Source: Notamacropus eugenii
Lineage: Eukaryota; Chordata; Mammalia; Diprotodontia; Macropodidae
Assembly: GCF_028372415.1 (NCBI RefSeq)
Contig: NC_092874.1
Location: 331,036,651-331,100,650, forward strand
Length of the DNA stretch: 64,000 nucleotides
Reading direction: 5' to 3'
How positions within the stretch are numbered: position 1 is the stretch's first letter; every line of letters begins with the position of its first letter. Under the pieces are notes generated by a model, which was not told the DNA's origin, searched no databases, and saw only the letters and a program-made list of their open reading frames with translations. Below are positions 32,626-43,084 of this stretch, one piece after another. The position numbers and the translations under genes were made by a program.

Positions 32626-34305
32626 GAGAGTATAAGTATACCTTGTTTTGAGCGAGCTTCATATGAGTTAGGACAGGGTTATTCACTTCTCAAAATAATA
32701 ATATTCTTTACCGCATAACTTTCTATGGAAATCTTTTAGTTACCTACTCCACTGAATTTAAAAATGCGATTTCATTTTTTTTAAGTTACACTCAGCTATT
32801 TTTAAAATAAATGCACATAGAACTTGCATCTAGAAAAAGCTACTATTTGTATGAACTTTTGAACTTGTGAAGAATGTAAATTAGCAAAGGTTTTTCTTAC
32901 CAAAGAATTTCTGCATAATTCTTTCAAATATTTTGTTTTTGTTTTGGATGAGACATGTGGCTCATTGGAATAGAGAATTGGCTAGTGTTCTGAAATTTAT
33001 AACCTGAGATAGTTGCCCGGGGATATTGAGATGTCACAATGATCCATCCTGGAACTCACAGTCTGTACATGTAAAGTCAGGACTTGAATCTCATTCTTCC
33101 TGACTCTAATGACAAAGCTGAGGACAGACACCACACCATGCTGTCCTTCACATATTTGAATCGACAAGAATTTTGATTTGCATGTGACTTTTCAGGTACT
33201 CATCTTTTGTATGTACAAGGTCCTCATTAGTGCTAATAGCAAACCTTCTGTAATGGGTTGTATTATTCAAATTTACATTAAATATTTCCATTGAACTGGA
33301 ACTAATGACCATATTTTACATAATTATAACTTCAAAATATGTGAATTATTATGCATTTCAGGGGATTCATTATGGATAGGAATCAGTAAGTAACTATAAA
33401 ATAAGATGAACCTATATTCATTGAAAGAGGGAATCCAAGGCAGTGTTTTCTCCATTTACAATACCCTTTTACTTAATGGAGACACCAAAGATGCTATGTG
33501 TTATATATCATTAAGTAGATGTGTATGATCCTAGATTCAAATCTGGAAGGGACCTTGGCATCTACAATTATCCCTTGCACATGGAAACTTTTCCCATCAT
33601 GGTTACAGTATATCATAGGTCAGCTTAAAAAATTAGATAGGACTTTTTGGAGAATTTTGTGGAAGCTGCAGATGACCCTCAAAGACCTGCAGATGACACA
33701 AGAAAAAGTTTAGGAACTCAGAAATGTATAAATTTTATGTCCAGTATTGTATAATATCAACATATTTTATCTTTTAATACCATAATGAATCAGACTTCTT
33801 CTCTAGTATGAAAAGAGAGCCTAAAATTTTACTCAGATTTCTCAGATTGCAGGGGCACTAACCCCCCCTCCTCCCATGTGGAAGGGGTAACTGTAGTCTA
33901 ACTTAAATTCAGTATGTGCAATCTGAAATCACAAATACTACAAATCAGGGTTTGATTTATTGTTTTATTACTTTCTAGATCTAAGAAATTAATGGAGAAA
34001 ATGTTAATAATTCAGACTGAATTTAAAAGTGTGTTGTGTAGCCCTTGTCAAACATTCACCAGCATACTCCTGGGTTAATGACTATCTAAAAAGTATGATA
34101 GATTTCAGCTGCTGAAAAAAAGCCTAAGAGGGCCATACTCTGTAGGAATCTCAGCAGATTAACCTTGGAAGGTTGAGCAAGGGGCATTTAGAAAGGGCAA
34201 AGAATGGCTAAAAGATATCCTCAACATCAATGAACTATCCACAGAGAGAATTTTTCTGCACCAATGAGACTTCCATAAGACGTGGGTGTCAGTCAAGTCA
34301 GCCAG
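32626..34305. other. Long unassigned stretch
   Basis: About 1.7 kb with only weak hints: a possible antisense SINE at 33005-33115 (GTCAGGACTTGAATCTCATT, CTTCCTGACTCTAATGAC) and a GAAGGGACCTTGGCATC-type motif near 33546. A C-rich patch is at 33860. No coding motif. Confidence 0.4.
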
Positions 34306-34309
34306 GCCA

Positions 34310-34720
34310 GGCTTATTCCTGCCTCAAGCTTTCCTTCATACTCCAACCTTGTTTGGAATGCTTTCCTCTTTTCCTATTCCAATCTTACTTATCCTCCAGG
34401 GCCTAAGTAGACTACATGCTGCCTCTTTCACAAAGCACTTACTGACACTCTAGCCATCAGGTACCTTTTCTGAAATTCTGCTGAATAGCTCCTTCATACC
34501 ATTTTATGCTTAATTATATTCTGTCTCATATTATCTGTTATTTCATGCAGGTATATTTTGTCTCCAACCGGATTCCAAGCCCCTTGAGGGAATGAGCCAC
34601 ACCTGGTATTTACTCATTCTATACTCCTCCACAGCATTCCTACAATATGCCCCAAGTTCAGCCAGCACCAGAATAAAATGTTGCTCAGATCTGATTTTAA
34701 TGTGTTGATTTATTAATATA
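34310..34720 (+). mobile_element. L2 LINE 3' end
   Basis: AACCTTGTTTGGAATGCTTT, TTACTTATCCTCCAGGGCCT, CACAAAGCACTTACTGACAC, ATACCATTTTATGCTTAATT, then TTCCAAGCCCCTTGAGGGAA give the L2 3' order. Diverged. Confidence 0.7.
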
Positions 34721-34998
34721 AAAAGAAATATATAAACACAAGTGATTCTGTAAGGCAATAATGCAGCCTCTAGTGGGTCCTTATGTAAGGTGTAGTGGCA
34801 TCCATTTATATTTAAGCTTGATACCACTGATCCAGGCTACACTCCCAACACCTATTTTCCACCTTCTGAATCATGATGACTTGTCTTTCTCTTACACTTT
34901 GGTTTCACACTTTATCTGCTATTGTGCATGTTTGCCCAGATAATTCCTAACCCTGGTCACTATACAAAATGTTGGTATTCCTAATCAATTAACACTTA

Positions 34999-35126
34999 CC
35001 TTAAATGCATACTAAGTACCTAGGAGCCATGGTGGATTCATGGATTGATAGAGAGATGAACTTAATGAAACACTTAACCTCTTGTCTATGATCTTGGTGA
35101 GAGAGAGAGAGAGAGAGAAAGGGGGG

Positions 35127-35204
<78 letters not shown>

Positions 35205-35470
35205 AGAAGAGAGAAGAGAGAAGAGAGAAGAGAGAAGAGAGGAGAAGAGAGAAGAGAGAGGAGGGGAGGGGAGGGGAGGGAAGGGGAGGGGAGGAGGCCT
35301 ACTCCATAGTGAGTAGGCCATGAAAGGCTATTCTAGGTCCCAACTACCCAGGGATGTTCCAGGAGAATAAGGACAATCGTGTTAACCTTTGCCTTAAATC
35401 CATACTGACCAAGTGAACAGGAAGGTTCGGTGGATTCATTGATTGAGACAGATCAATACCCACCTGAACC
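34999..35470. repeat. Diverged direct duplication flanking a GA tract
   Basis: CCTTAAATGCATACTAAG, GGTGGATTCATGGATTGATA (35001-35065) recur as CCTTAAATCCATACTGAC, GGTGGATTCATTGATTGAGA (35392-35450). The two copies, about 390 bp apart, flank the GA/GGGGA tract. Confidence 0.6.
35097..35296. repeat. (GA)n/(GAGAA)n/(GGGGA)n tract with G-runs
   Basis: Starts with GA and a G9 run (35121-35129), about 75 bp of GA, then AGAGA-AGAGAG variants, and ends with six to seven GGGG/GGG runs spaced by A (35262-35293), a sequence able to form a G-quadruplex. Confidence 0.93.
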
Positions 35471-36542
35471 ACTACTCAGTTATTATTTGCATTGTGATTT
35501 TGAGGCCATTGACTTGCTATTTGTTATTACATATATGTCACATTCATATGATTATTTTAAGACTTGAGACTTTTCTCAATTAAACTGAACTCTGTTCTTA
35601 TTATATGCACATATTAGGAATTGTTCCCCAAACCTTTCTCTACTTCAGTCCTCTAAAGTTAGATTGTAGTGAACAGTGTTTAAAAAACTAGGGCTGTTCA
35701 TTGCAATGATACATATTCATGCGTTCAAGAAAACCACATTCCTGAAGTTGGTTTAATTTAAACTTTATTTTATGTTCATATCTGCTGACTCCATGCTATG
35801 ATAACCGGAATATTTCTCAAGGGTATTGGAATATTTCCAAGACTGCTTGTTCTGCCGATGTGGTGAATATCATGTTACAAATGGCAAGGGCAAAGACTAT
35901 AAGCAGTTTTCTTTCTCAGGATAAATGTAAGGGAGAAGAGAAAATGAGAAAGAAAAAGGCACATCATATTTGGGGGAAAAATGTCAAAATGAGGCTGGTA
36001 TTCTTTCAAATAACTAAAATTGGATGAATGTTGAGGCTGAGGGGAGAGGAGGGTGGTAAGCTAAGGGACTAAGGGTCTTGATTTTCTTCAGAGATTAGAA
36101 GTATGCAATTCTCCTTTGGGAGAGACTTTCAAGTCTATTTAAAGAAAGAATTGTCAGATGATCCCTATTTTTCAGGGCTGCAGCTGCCTATTCTCTCCTC
36201 TTTTAAGGTTGGTTGCTTAAGATTGAAACATTATGAATTACAAAGACCTTTCTTTCCCTTCTCCAGCACTTTATCTAAGAACCAAAACCAAGGGTAGATA
36301 AAGTACAGATCATCAGAAAATCCTTGTACTGGGACAGCAGCTCAAACTAAAAGAACCTGAAGTTATAGATGGTCTTAGGGGGAAGAAAGAAGATCAAAAT
36401 GGCGGCTGCTGGGAAAATTAAGGGGGCAAGAATTTCTTCTGTGTGTTTGTAACAGGTACCTGGTCACTGGAAAGGAATTGAAGTTGGAAGAAAGTTCAGG
36501 GACTTTTTAGGGATAGTCCAAATGTATAAAAGACTCCCAAAA
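35471..36542. other. Unassigned; YY1-like motif
   Basis: No repeat recognised. At about 36396-36412 the sequence CAAAATGGCGGCTGCTGG carries the core AAAATGGCGGC, the consensus bound by YY1. This is a motif match only; no promoter context was identified. Confidence 0.35.
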
Positions 36543-37015
36543 GCAAGGTGGTGCAATGGATAGAGTGCTAGGTCAGGAATCAGGAACACTTGTGTTCAAA
36601 TCTGATCTCAGACACTCCCTACCTATAGGTCCTCAGGCATGTCACTTAATTTCTCCTTGCCTAAGTTTCCTCATCTGTAAAAGGGTGGAAGTAACAATAC
36701 TGCATCCCAGGCCAGGGTCTCACATTGCATCCTGGGCCATCTCCAGTCATCCTGATGAATATCAGGCCACTGGACCCAGATGGCTCAGGAGAAGAAAGTG
36801 AGGTTAGTGACCTTGCACAGCCCTCCTTCACTCCAATCAAAGTCAACTGCAAGTCATGTCATCATCTTGATGTCATGGTCCTCTTCCAGAATGAAGGACA
36901 AACACAGCAACAATTTCTGCTTGCCTAAGTTTCTTCATCTGTAAAATGGGGAGAAGTAACACTACTTCCTGGGGTTATAGCAACGTGGCACTTTAAGGTT
37001 TGAATAGTGAATCAC
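36543..37015 (+). mobile_element. THER1-like SINE split by an RTE-tailed SINE
   Basis: The head GGTGGTGCAATGGATAGAGT and middle TTTCCTCATCTGTAAAAGGG lie left of the insertion; the body resumes right of it with TTTCTTCATCTGTAAAATGG, TACTTCCTGGGGTTATAGC and GCACTTTAAGGTTTGAATAG. About 53 bp (36649-36701 and 36913-36965) are present on both sides, as a long target-site duplication. Confidence 0.82.
36702..36912 (+). mobile_element. RTE-tailed SINE (5' truncated)
   Basis: GCATCCTGGGCCATCTCCAG, TCATCCTGATGAATATCAGG, ACTGGACCCAGATGGCTCAG, GAGAAGAAAGTGAGG, CTGCAAGTCATGTCATCATC, then GAATGAAGGACAAACACAGC and CAACA at the end. The tRNA head is absent. The 3' half is the reference for the other copies in the window. 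Confidence 0.88.
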
Positions 37016-37019
37016 AAAT

Positions 37020-37185
37020 ATTAATTTTTAAACAACTGTGGGAAACAATGCTGTGATTGTTCCCATTTTCCAAATGAGACAACTGAGACTGAGGAAGATT
37101 ATGCAACTTATCCAGTATTACACAGCTAGTAAATATCTGAGGCAGGATTTGAAGCTAAATTTCATCTGATAGGCTAGAAGGCAAA
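37020..37185 (-). mobile_element. CORE-SINE fragment, antisense
   Basis: TTCCCATTTTCCAAATGAGA, CAACTGAGACTGAGGAAG, ATTACACAGCTAGTAAATAT, CTGAGGCAGGATTTGAAG. Confidence 0.75.
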
Positions 37186-37381
37186 TCTTTAATAATCTAG
37201 AACCACATTGACAAGCATTACTAATGTGAAATAACCTGGAAGAATGAGTTGCCACTGAAGGTTATACCAGTCACGTATGTGTTGTCTCCAGGTAGGGTAA
37301 CCAACAACATGTCAAATTTCTCCTAAAGCTTCTCTTTCCAGATCTCTGGCCAAATTCAAGGGATGTGAATTTTCTAGATCA

Positions 37382-37640
37382 TGTGTTATTGTTGTCTTTC
37401 ATTCTCGAAGACCAAAATGACATCATTATGTTAGAGCCAGGTTACACTTTGGCTGATCAGACCAATATGAATCCAGAATGTTCTACCACAGGATGGGCAC
37501 AAATAGTACATGTGAACATTTGGGGTGGATTCTCTAAATTTGTGCATCTTTTGAATTAGTTCAATTCTGTTTTGCTCAGTACCTTCTATGATAAGAGCAT
37601 CCATGTTGGGCAGTCCTGTGCCAAGGTCTCCCACATCATA
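37382..37640 (-). mobile_element. RTE LINE, ORF2 C-terminus and 3' end
   Basis: On the minus strand an open frame ends with a zinc-binding-like motif CPSCGRTFWIHIGLISQS, resembling the C-terminal 'C..CGR.F..RIGLISH' of RTE-like proteins. It is followed by ATGATGTCATTTTGGTCTTC, GAGAATGAAAGACAACAATA. That 3' terminus resembles the SINE tails in this window, marking RTE as the likely partner LINE. It lies head to head with the RT segment at 37641. Confidence 0.78.
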
Positions 37641-38240
37641 CAATAAATTCCAAATTTATTTGGAGAGAGACTTTGAGAGTGTCCTTTGTTTGGAATGCTA
37701 TGGATAGCTTCGCTTACCTTGGCAGTATACTTTCCAGGGATGTAAACATTGATAACAAGGTTGACACATGCATTGCTAGAGCTAGCTCAGTGTTTAAGAG
37801 ATTCTGAAAGAAAGTATGGGAGAGAAAATGTATTAGACTGACTACCAAACTGAAGGTGTACAGAGTCGTGCTGACCTCATTGTCATATGCCTGTGAAACT
37901 TGGACAGGATACCAGCACCAGTCAGGAAACTGAGTTGCTGCCATTTGAATTGTCTTAAGATTCTGAAGATCACGTGGCAGAATAACATTCCAGACACTGA
38001 GGTTCTTTCTTGAACTAAACCACCAAGCACTCAAGCTCTATTTCAGAGAGCACAGCTCTGATGAGCTGGCCACACTGTTTGAATGCCCAACCTACACTTG
38101 CCTATAAGACTACTTTATGGAGAACTCACACAAGACAAGCTCTCACATGGTGGTCAGAAAAGACATAATGCAATATAAAGCAGTGTAGGTACTCAAGAGA
38201 AAGGCTAATTCAACAAATGCCTAACAACAAACATCCAATT
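37641..38240 (+). mobile_element. RTE LINE, reverse-transcriptase C-terminal part, inverted
   Basis: Conceptual plus-strand translation gives AYLGSILSRDVNIDNKVDTC, ARASSVFKRF, VWERKCIRLTTKLKVYR, LTSLSYACETWTGYQ, then an ENSHKTSSHMVVRKD segment. These match RTE reverse transcriptases: the 'YLGS', 'VWERKGIRL.TKLKVY', 'YACETWT' and 'GGQ..R.KD' signatures. Several stops and frameshifts are present. Its orientation is opposite to the adjacent 3' end of the same kind of element. Confidence 0.83.
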
Positions 38241-38815
38241 CTTATGAGTTTATTTTTTCTTTGCAGAACATCAGAGTGATCAGACAGGATTTACTAGGAA
38301 GAACTTGGAGCAGTTGGCAATTTAGTTGGTATAATTTGGATAAGACCCTGGAGCTTAAAAAATCCCACGTTGTCCATACAATTTCCTGCTGTATGAAACT
38401 TAATAATTTTATTTTCTTTTTTTATATTTGGAAATTCAAACAGCATTGGGAAAGAGAAGTATTAAATCGTATAAACTTTTTCATCATTAATGAGTTGACC
38501 AGATACCTTCTTGAGATTGTCTAACTAAAAGAGGGGTGGGAAAAGTATATTGAGGCAATGAGTAACTAAGTGGAGAAATAGAAGTGAGTAACTAAAAGAA
38601 AATGGAAGCAGAAATGGGAGATCAGGGTACCGAAACTAAATCTTACCTAATACATAATTCCTCTTATTCCCTATCACCCTATGCCTCAAATTCAACATTC
38701 ATTAAGTACCTAATCCAGCACTTCTTCAAATCAATACCTTGAATTTAACATCTGAACCTAGGAAGAAGACTGTCAGAAGGGCTCGGTTTCAATGGTACTA
38801 ATTAGTAGTTTATGC
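38241..38815. other. No recognised feature
   Basis: About 570 bp with no recognised repeat. An 87-codon open frame at 38261-38524 has no recognisable motif. Confidence 0.4.
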
Positions 38816-38816
38816 C

Positions 38817-39075
38817 AGAGACAATAATAGCTAGCATTTGTGTAGTATTTTAAGCTTTACAGAGTGCTTTACTACTGTTAACTCATTTGACACTCACCAA
38901 AACCCTGTGAAATAGGTGCTATTATTAATCCCATCTTACACATGAGAAAATTGAAGCAGACAGAGGTTATATGACGTGGCCAGGGTCAGAAGCTAAGTAA
39001 GTGTCTGAGGCAGGATTTGAACTCAGGTTTTCCGGACTCTACACTCCACCCATTGTACTGCTTAGTTGCCTCAAG
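38817..39075 (-). mobile_element. THER1-like CORE-SINE, full length, antisense
   Basis: AATAATAGCTAGCATTTGTG, AGCTTTACAGAGTGCTTTAC, CAAAACCCTGTGAAATAGGT, ATCTTACACATGAGAAAATT, AAGTGTCTGAGGCAGGATTT, GAACTCAGGTTTTCCGGACT, then a head ending CATTGTACTGCTTAGTTGCC. This is the best THER1-like copy in the window. Confidence 0.9.
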
Positions 39076-39165
39076 TCACATGACCTTTCTAGGAATCTGT
39101 TTTCCTCAATCTGTAAAATGAGAAGTTTGAACCAGATGATCTATTAAAAACTATTCTGTTATAAA
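39076..39165 (+). mobile_element. MAR1-like SINE 3' fragment
   Basis: TCACATGACCTTTCTAGGAA, TCAATCTGTAAAATGAGAAG, TTGAACCAGATGATCTATT. Confidence 0.65.
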
Positions 39166-39174
39166 AATAAACAC

Positions 39175-39958
39175 CATTGATAAATTGATAAAAGGATATG
39201 AACAGGCAGTTTTCAGAAGAAGGAATCAAAGCCATCAATGGGCACATGAGAAAATGCTCTAAACCACTATTAATTAGAGAAGTTCAAATTGAAACAACCT
39301 AACAGAAAAGAAAAATGACAAATACTAGAGGGGATATGGAAAAGTTGGGACACTGATGCACTAGTGGTGGAGTTGTGAACTAGTTCAACCATAGAACAAT
39401 TTTGAACTATAATCAAAAGAGATCAAAGAAAGGGGGAAAGGATCTATATGTACAAGAATATGTATAGCAACTCTCTTTGTAGTGAGAAAGAATTGTAAGC
39501 TGAGGGGATATTTATCAATTGCAGAATGGCTGAACAAGTTGTAGTATATGAATGTGATGGAATACTATATGCTTTAAGAAAAGATGAGGAGGATGGTTTC
39601 AGAAAAAAACTGGCAAGATTATATGAACTGTTGCAAAGCAAAGTAAGGAGAACTGGGGGAATATTGTACACAGTAACAACAATATGGTAACAACAATCAG
39701 CTGTGAAAATCTTAGCTACTCTGATAAAGACAATGATCCAAAGCACCCATGGTGGAAAATGCTATCTCCAGTTCCAGAAAGAGAATTGATGAACTCTGAG
39801 TGCAGATAGAAGCATTTTTTCCATTTGTGTTTTTGTTTGTTTTGTTTTGTATGACTTCACATGTATAACATATACTACTTGCCTTTTCAATGAGTGGGAT
39901 AGGGGCAGGAGAGAATTTGAAACTCATAATATATTTTTCAAAGAATGTGAAAAATAAT
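39175..39958 (+). mobile_element. L1 LINE, ORF2 end and 3' UTR
   Basis: AAAAGGATATGAACAGGCAG, ATCAATGGGCACATGAGAAA, AGAGAAGTTCAAATTGAAAC, AAGTTGGGACACTGATGCAC, AACAAGTTGTAGTATATGAA, GCAAAGTAAGGAGAACTGG, AGACAATGATCCAAAGCACC and a T-rich GTTTTGTTTTG near the end. These are standard L1 3' landmarks. One of only a few plus-strand L1 3' ends here. Confidence 0.88.
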
Positions 39959-40082
39959 GCACGAGAGAGATCTTTTCCACTCTGAATTTTGATGCTGTTA
40001 TCCAGTATTGGGACCTGAAATGACAGTACTGACTGGAGCTAAGAGTAAGAGGATAATTGTGGAGGCTTCGAAGAGGATATTT

Positions 40083-40320
40083 GGGGCAGCTGGGTGGTTC
40101 AGCATCTAGAGTGCTGAGCCTGAAGTCAGGAAGACCTAAGTTCAAATCCACCCTTAGACACTAGATGTGTGTGACCCTGTGCAAGTCACTTAGCTCTAGT
40201 TGCCTCAGTTTCCTCTTGAGCTGGAGAAGGAAATGGCAGACCAATCCAGTATCTTTGCCAAGAAAGCTCCAAATGGGGTCACTACGAGTCAGACATGAGT
40301 GAAGTAACTGAACAACCACA
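40083..40320 (+). mobile_element. Marsupial tRNA-SINE, full length
   Basis: Head GGGGCAGCTGGGTGGTTCAG, CTGAAGTCAGGAAGACCTAA, TGTGACCCTGTGCAAGTCAC, body CTGGAGAAGGAAATGGCAGA, CAAGAAAGCTCCAAATGGGG, CAGACATGAGTGAAGTAACT and the end GAACAACCACAG. One of the best-preserved SINEs in the window. Confidence 0.92.
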
Positions 40321-41040
40321 GAAACATCTTTCCCACTTTCCTTCCCTGAGAGATGAGCATGGAAGATGAGAGTGGAGGTTTAATTAAAAAGGCTAACTCC
40401 TCTTAGACCTTTTGTCTCTTTCAGAATCCTATGTTCTCTACACCCTCACTAGTCTCTCTAACCCCTGCCCTTCTCCAAGATTCATCCTTGCAGTGTAATT
40501 CTAGCTCTCTCATGTTCTCATAAACCCAGCTTGAGTAAAGCCTCCCCGATCACTTCCCAGCAATTTTCAACCCTCTTTGCCACCACTCAGTAACAAATTA
40601 TGGTTCCATGTGCCTTGACAAATGTTCCCATGAAAAAATATCTTTGGGGAATTTAAGTCACAGAGAAGAAGCAATTGATTTTTTTCAGGTTATAAAATAA
40701 GGAAATGCTATAGAATTAACTTAAGCTGAATAAGAAATAGCCTAGATCTTTGTCCCATTTTCTAACCCCAAGTTCGTTTTTAAAAATATCTGAAGTTGGC
40801 AGAGATCTGTGTAGGGTATGACTATTACATTTTCTAGTTATTATCATACACCTATAAATCCAAACTCCATTTAGAGAATCTGTAGAAAGAAATGAACAAG
40901 TAGTCAGTACTGGATCCAGTTCAACGGAGAGTGAAAATCAGATGACATTTTCCAGTACTCAATACTTAAATATTTGAATAAATTTCAGATCTCATTAATT
41001 CAGATGTTCCCTCTAATATTGCAGATCACAGCCTCTCCAC
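40321..41040. other. No firm feature
   Basis: A pyrimidine-rich part at 40430-40610 could be old L2 but no landmark fixes it. Confidence 0.4.
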
Positions 41041-41179
41041 GTTTGCATATCCTGTGTGACCCTTGTGTCCTCCCATAAGTCTTCCACAAGAGCAACCACC
41101 CACTCTGAGAGGCCCATACTGCCTGGGCTGGGATTTCTTATACCCCTTGGTCAAGAAGTCATATCAGAGAAGCTGGAGC

Positions 41180-41605
41180 CAAAGGAAGATGAAACAGGAA
41201 AATGCTATCAAAAAAGGAAAAGCAGAGATGCTCAATTATTTCAAATGACCTTTACACTGGAAATGACAGGGTAGAAACTACTCTGAAGAAGTTAATAACT
41301 AAGACAAGTAGAAAACTAGAAAGAGAGCAATTAGCAGCCCTTGATGAATTGAAATCCCCTGGGGGAGATGTAGTACATCCTCTGGTCCTGAAAGAACTGG
41401 CAAATGTGACTGCCAAAACATTACCAGTCATATCTGAAAGATCATAGAGAACAGATGAGGTGCCATAAGACTGGAGACAGGAAAATATTGTCCCAATTCT
41501 CAAAAAAGGGGTGGGAGGAGAATAGTATCTGCAAACTATATGTCAGTGAGTTTGGCTTTAATGTAAAAATTCTAGAAGAGGCCATTAAGAAGATGGTTGA
41601 TCTCC
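41180..41605 (+). mobile_element. L3/CR1 LINE reverse-transcriptase fragment (left part)
   Basis: A plus-strand open frame (41202-41447) reads EQLAALDELKSPGGDVVHPL, VLKELANVTAKTLPVISERS, then after a stop DWRQENIVPILKKG. This matches the CR1/L3 signature 'L..LD..KSPGPDG.HPRVLKELA' and 'DWK.A.V.PI.KKG' of the reverse-transcriptase fingers region. Further on, KILEEAIKKM matches the 'K.(M/L)E..I...' segment. The element is interrupted at about 41605. Confidence 0.82.
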
Positions 41606-41815
41606 CTTAATATAGTGCTTTCCCTCTATTGTTTATCTACATTTATCATGTATATTATATCTTGTTTGTATATAATTGTTTTCCTATTGTTTCCTCCCCA
41701 TTAGACTGAGCTCCTTGAGAGCAGGGACTATCTTTTGTCTTTCTTTGTGTCCCCAATATTTAGCAGAGTGCCTGGCCCATAGCAGCCTTAATAAATGCTT
41801 ATGGATTGACTTAAT
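41606..41815 (+). mobile_element. L2-type 3' end inserted in L3/CR1
   Basis: TTTATCATGTATATTATATC, CCCCATTAGACTGAGCTCCT, TGAGAGCAGGGACTATCTTT, GCAGAGTGCCTGGCCCATAG and CTTAATAAATGCTTATGGAT. Typical L2 terminus. L3-type coding resumes directly after it. Confidence 0.85.
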
Positions 41816-41910
41816 GTTGAATACCTAGAAAAGGAAGTGGTAATTACAAAGAACTAGCATGGCTTTATCAAAAAGCAGGATCATGCTAATCACTAATTTC
41901 CATTTTTTAA
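41816..41910 (+). mobile_element. L3/CR1 LINE fragment (right part)
   Basis: Conceptual translation EYLEKEVVITKN.HGFIKK corresponds to the CR1/L3 'ITKNQHGFIKG' motif that directly follows the segment ending at 41605, so the two pieces are one element split by the L2 tail. Confidence 0.72.
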
Positions 41911-42654
41911 AGCAATATTTTATTTTATTTTTAAAAGAAGTGTAATATGTAGTTGTTAGGGAGTGGAACATGGCAAATCATTCATTTTCTCTCCTGAAGG
42001 CTATCTTGGAGGATAGGGTATACAAATCTAAAGAGCCGAGATGGTGTCCTTGAAAATTGAACAGTGGAGCAAGCAAGCCATGTATTGGGGTTTGCTGGTA
42101 AAAGAAAACAGTAGAGTCACCAGATGGGAAGTGGAATTTCCTCAGTCTCGCAATAGTCATAAGATTTTCCAAAAAGGTCATAAAAATATTTCCAGCCACA
42201 AAAATATTCACCAGATTCCAAATGTTCAATTGTCTGTCCTAAGTGTATTTCTGGAGTCAGTAGCATATACTTTTTTTTTTTTTTTGTAATTGGAGTACAG
42301 AAAGTTTTAGGGGCTCATCAAATGAGCCTTTTTTTTCAACACAGATCAAGTGAATTTGTAACCTGTAAGCATGCAAATTGCCCAGATAACATCAGTGAGT
42401 TGTGTCAGATTAATTTAGACTGTTAAATATGTTGTAACTCATTCTTGGTCTTTGATCAATATTTGTGCTATTTTTGTCAACGAATTGGTGTTCTTGATGG
42501 AATCATTCAAATTATCACTTCATTTGTCAACTGCTTGACTCTACAAAGGGGAAAAATACTGTGGCTGAGGATCCCTCCAGCTAGAAAAGTTTAAGCAGAA
42601 TCTGGATCATAGTGCTAGAAGAGATTTTAATGGTCATCTAGTGCAAACATCCCA
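41911..42654. other. No firm feature
   Basis: A T14 run at 42272-42285. The 82-codon open frame (42041-42289) has no motif. A GCTAGAAGAGATTTTAATGG piece (42612) resembles SINE-associated sequence. Confidence 0.4.
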
Positions 42655-42820
42655 TGTTTCCTGCCTCTGACATATGTTGGCTGTGTGATCCGGGCCAAGT
42701 TATTTATCCTTCCTGTTCTTAAAGCAACTAAGACTACAAGTTGCAAAGATGGTGTCTTCCTGAATTGGCAAAGAGTTTCCTCATCTAGATATTTTCTACA
42801 TCGATAAAATCACAGGACTA
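42655..42820 (+). mobile_element. MAR4-like marsupial SINE
   Basis: TGTGTGATCCGGGCCAAGTT, ACTACAAGTTGCAAAGATGG, GAATTGGCAAAGAGTTTCCT and ATAAAATCACAGGACTAATC. Confidence 0.7.
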
Positions 42821-43084
42821 ATCACTAGCTCTATCAATTTTTATTTTATTCTTTTTTTTAATAGTTACTCATCTTCACTTTGGCTATTTGGGTTGATAAC
42901 ATGACCCAGTTGTAAATCTCTGACCCATTTGGCAATTGAGTTTTCTGAAATGTGTTGATTGATGTCATTATAATAAATCTAAGCATAAGAATAAATTTAT
43001 CCTGATATTGGATTATTTATTAATTATGAGTAATGTAAAATGTAATCATGAGTAAATGGTATTCCATATTAAATTATCTGTAGA
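42821..43084. other. No recognised feature
   Basis: AT-rich, with no recognised repeat. Confidence 0.4.
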
